From contig JAFGVG010000238.1 in assembly GCA_016938095.1 (NCBI GenBank), positions 1 to 13,310 of the forward strand: a stretch of 13,310 nt of DNA, read 5' to 3'. Positions 12,694 to 13,310 of the stretch are shown one piece after another. The first letter of the stretch is position 1. Each line of letters opens with the position of its first letter. This DNA comes from Bacteroidales bacterium. Its GTDB lineage: Bacteria > Bacteroidota > Bacteroidia > Bacteroidales > UBA10428. The translations under genes were made by a program, and so were the position numbers. Under the pieces are notes generated by a model. That model was given only the letters and a program-made list of their open reading frames with translations, was not told the DNA's origin and searched no databases.

Positions 12694-13310
12694 ATGAAGA
12701 TAATGCATATTTTACTTAAAATTATGATAAACAAGTTTATAAACACTTTTATCATAACCATTACTTTATTTTGCTTGTCGGCATCGGTTTTAACAGGACA
12801 ACCGGTTAAGCGAGCCTATAAGTTGCTGGAAAAAGCAGATTACCTGAAGGCTTATGAGCTTTTCAAGGAAGCCCTTTCAGAAAATAAAGAAGACCCTGCC
12901 GCTCGTTTTGGCATGTCACTCCTACTGGCCGATGACAAATCGCCTCAGTACAACTTAATTGAAGCCTGGGAGTGCGCCGACGGTCTGATTGAAAAGCTCG
13001 ATCAGCTTAGCCCCGAAACCCTTGAGTTTATCGGTGAGTATTTTTATAACACCGAATCGAGACACATCAGCCGTCCGGTAAAAAAGAAAATGGAATATGG
13101 AATTGAAACCATTGAAGCCAAATTAATTAAACACATTCGCGAAGAAAACAACCTTGAACTGGTTTATACGGCCCTGGAAAAATTTCCTGACTTCAGACAT
13201 TACAACAACATTGTCCATATCCGTAACCAGTTGGAATTCAGAAAATATGAGAAAATAAATACACTGGAAGGCTATCTTACTTTTATTCAAAAATTTCCCG
13301 ATGCTGCACA
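12694..13310 (+). CDS. Secreted TPR-like protein, 3' part outside window
   Basis: The frame is open from ATG 12694 to the window edge, about 205 residues. A hydrophobic N-terminal segment ending LFCLSASVLTGQ is a signal peptide; an in-frame ATG at 12724 gives a more compact signal (MINKFINTFIITITLF) and may be the true start. From about residue 38 the sequence KRAYKLLEKADYLKAYELFKEALSENKEDPAARFGMSLLL is a tetratricopeptide-like pair of helices, and helical repeats continue (LVYTALEKFPDFRHYNNIVHIRNQ, then GYLTFIQKFPDA). The gene starts five bases after the OmpA-family gene and is almost certainly co-transcribed with it. In Bacteroidota, TPR segments often sit beside OmpA and PD40/WD40 modules in envelope or type IX-associated proteins, but the missing C-terminus prevents a firmer call. 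Confidence 0.82.
   Translation, partial: MKIMHILLKIMINKFINTFIITITLFCLSASVLTGQPVKRAYKLLEKADYLKAYELFKEALSENKEDPAARFGMSLLLADDKSPQYNLIEAWECADGLIEKLDQLSPETLEFIGEYFYNTESRHISRPVKKKMEYGIETIEAKLIKHIREENNLELVYTALEKFPDFRHYNNIVHIRNQLEFRKYEKINTLEGYLTFIQKFPDAA

Overview
The window looks like chromosomal DNA of a member of the Bacteroidota, probably Bacteroidales or a close relative. The grounds are a fused ResB/CcsA cytochrome c biogenesis protein of about 1,000 residues, an OmpA-family protein preceded by a SprB-like Ig repeat, a Bacteroidota-type DinB, and several upstream sequences matching the TAnnTTTG -7 element of that phylum. No rRNA, tRNA, CRISPR array, transposase or clear prophage genes were seen. 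The species is inferred only from gene character.

Layout. (1) 1-686, minus strand: 5' two thirds of a Y-family DNA polymerase (dinB), cut by the window edge. (2) 687-1274: a 588-bp gene-free gap holding CTGGATA/G heptamers, a G-quadruplex-type G-run array, an AT-rich core, two small hairpins and three 51-bp tandem repeats, with the repeat families mirrored on the two sides. (3) 1275-7225, plus strand: an XRE-S24 self-cleaving-type repressor, an unrecognised secreted protein, a lipoprotein MsrA and CcsBA. (4) 7233-7970, minus strand: a PlsC-type acyltransferase. (5) 8079-9365, plus strand: a cold-shock protein with a strong terminator, then a YegS/BmrU-type lipid kinase. (6) 9366-9750: an AT-rich gap ending in an array of TTACATTTGTAA-type palindromes. 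(7) 9751-13310, plus strand: a small XRE regulator, pyrD (class 2 architecture but with Cys at the catalytic-base position), a SprB-like/OmpA envelope protein and the start of a secreted TPR-like protein.

How the genes fit together. The S24 repressor diverges from the Y-family polymerase, which resembles a split umuDC-like damage-response pair whose shared control region is the mirrored repeat. MsrA (periplasmic or envelope repair of oxidised methionine) and CcsBA (haem delivery to c-type cytochromes) are both envelope redox functions, and the secreted protein lies in the same co-directional run. PlsC and the lipid kinase both act on phospholipid precursors. The pyrD-ompA-TPR genes are spaced by 10 and 5 bp and look like one transcription unit. 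The small XRE gene probably controls itself through the palindromes in front of it.

The most unusual items are the mirrored minisatellite with its G4 motif between dinB and the repressor, the palindrome family that recurs exactly inside the regulator gene and inside pyrD, and the Cys-type PyrD.
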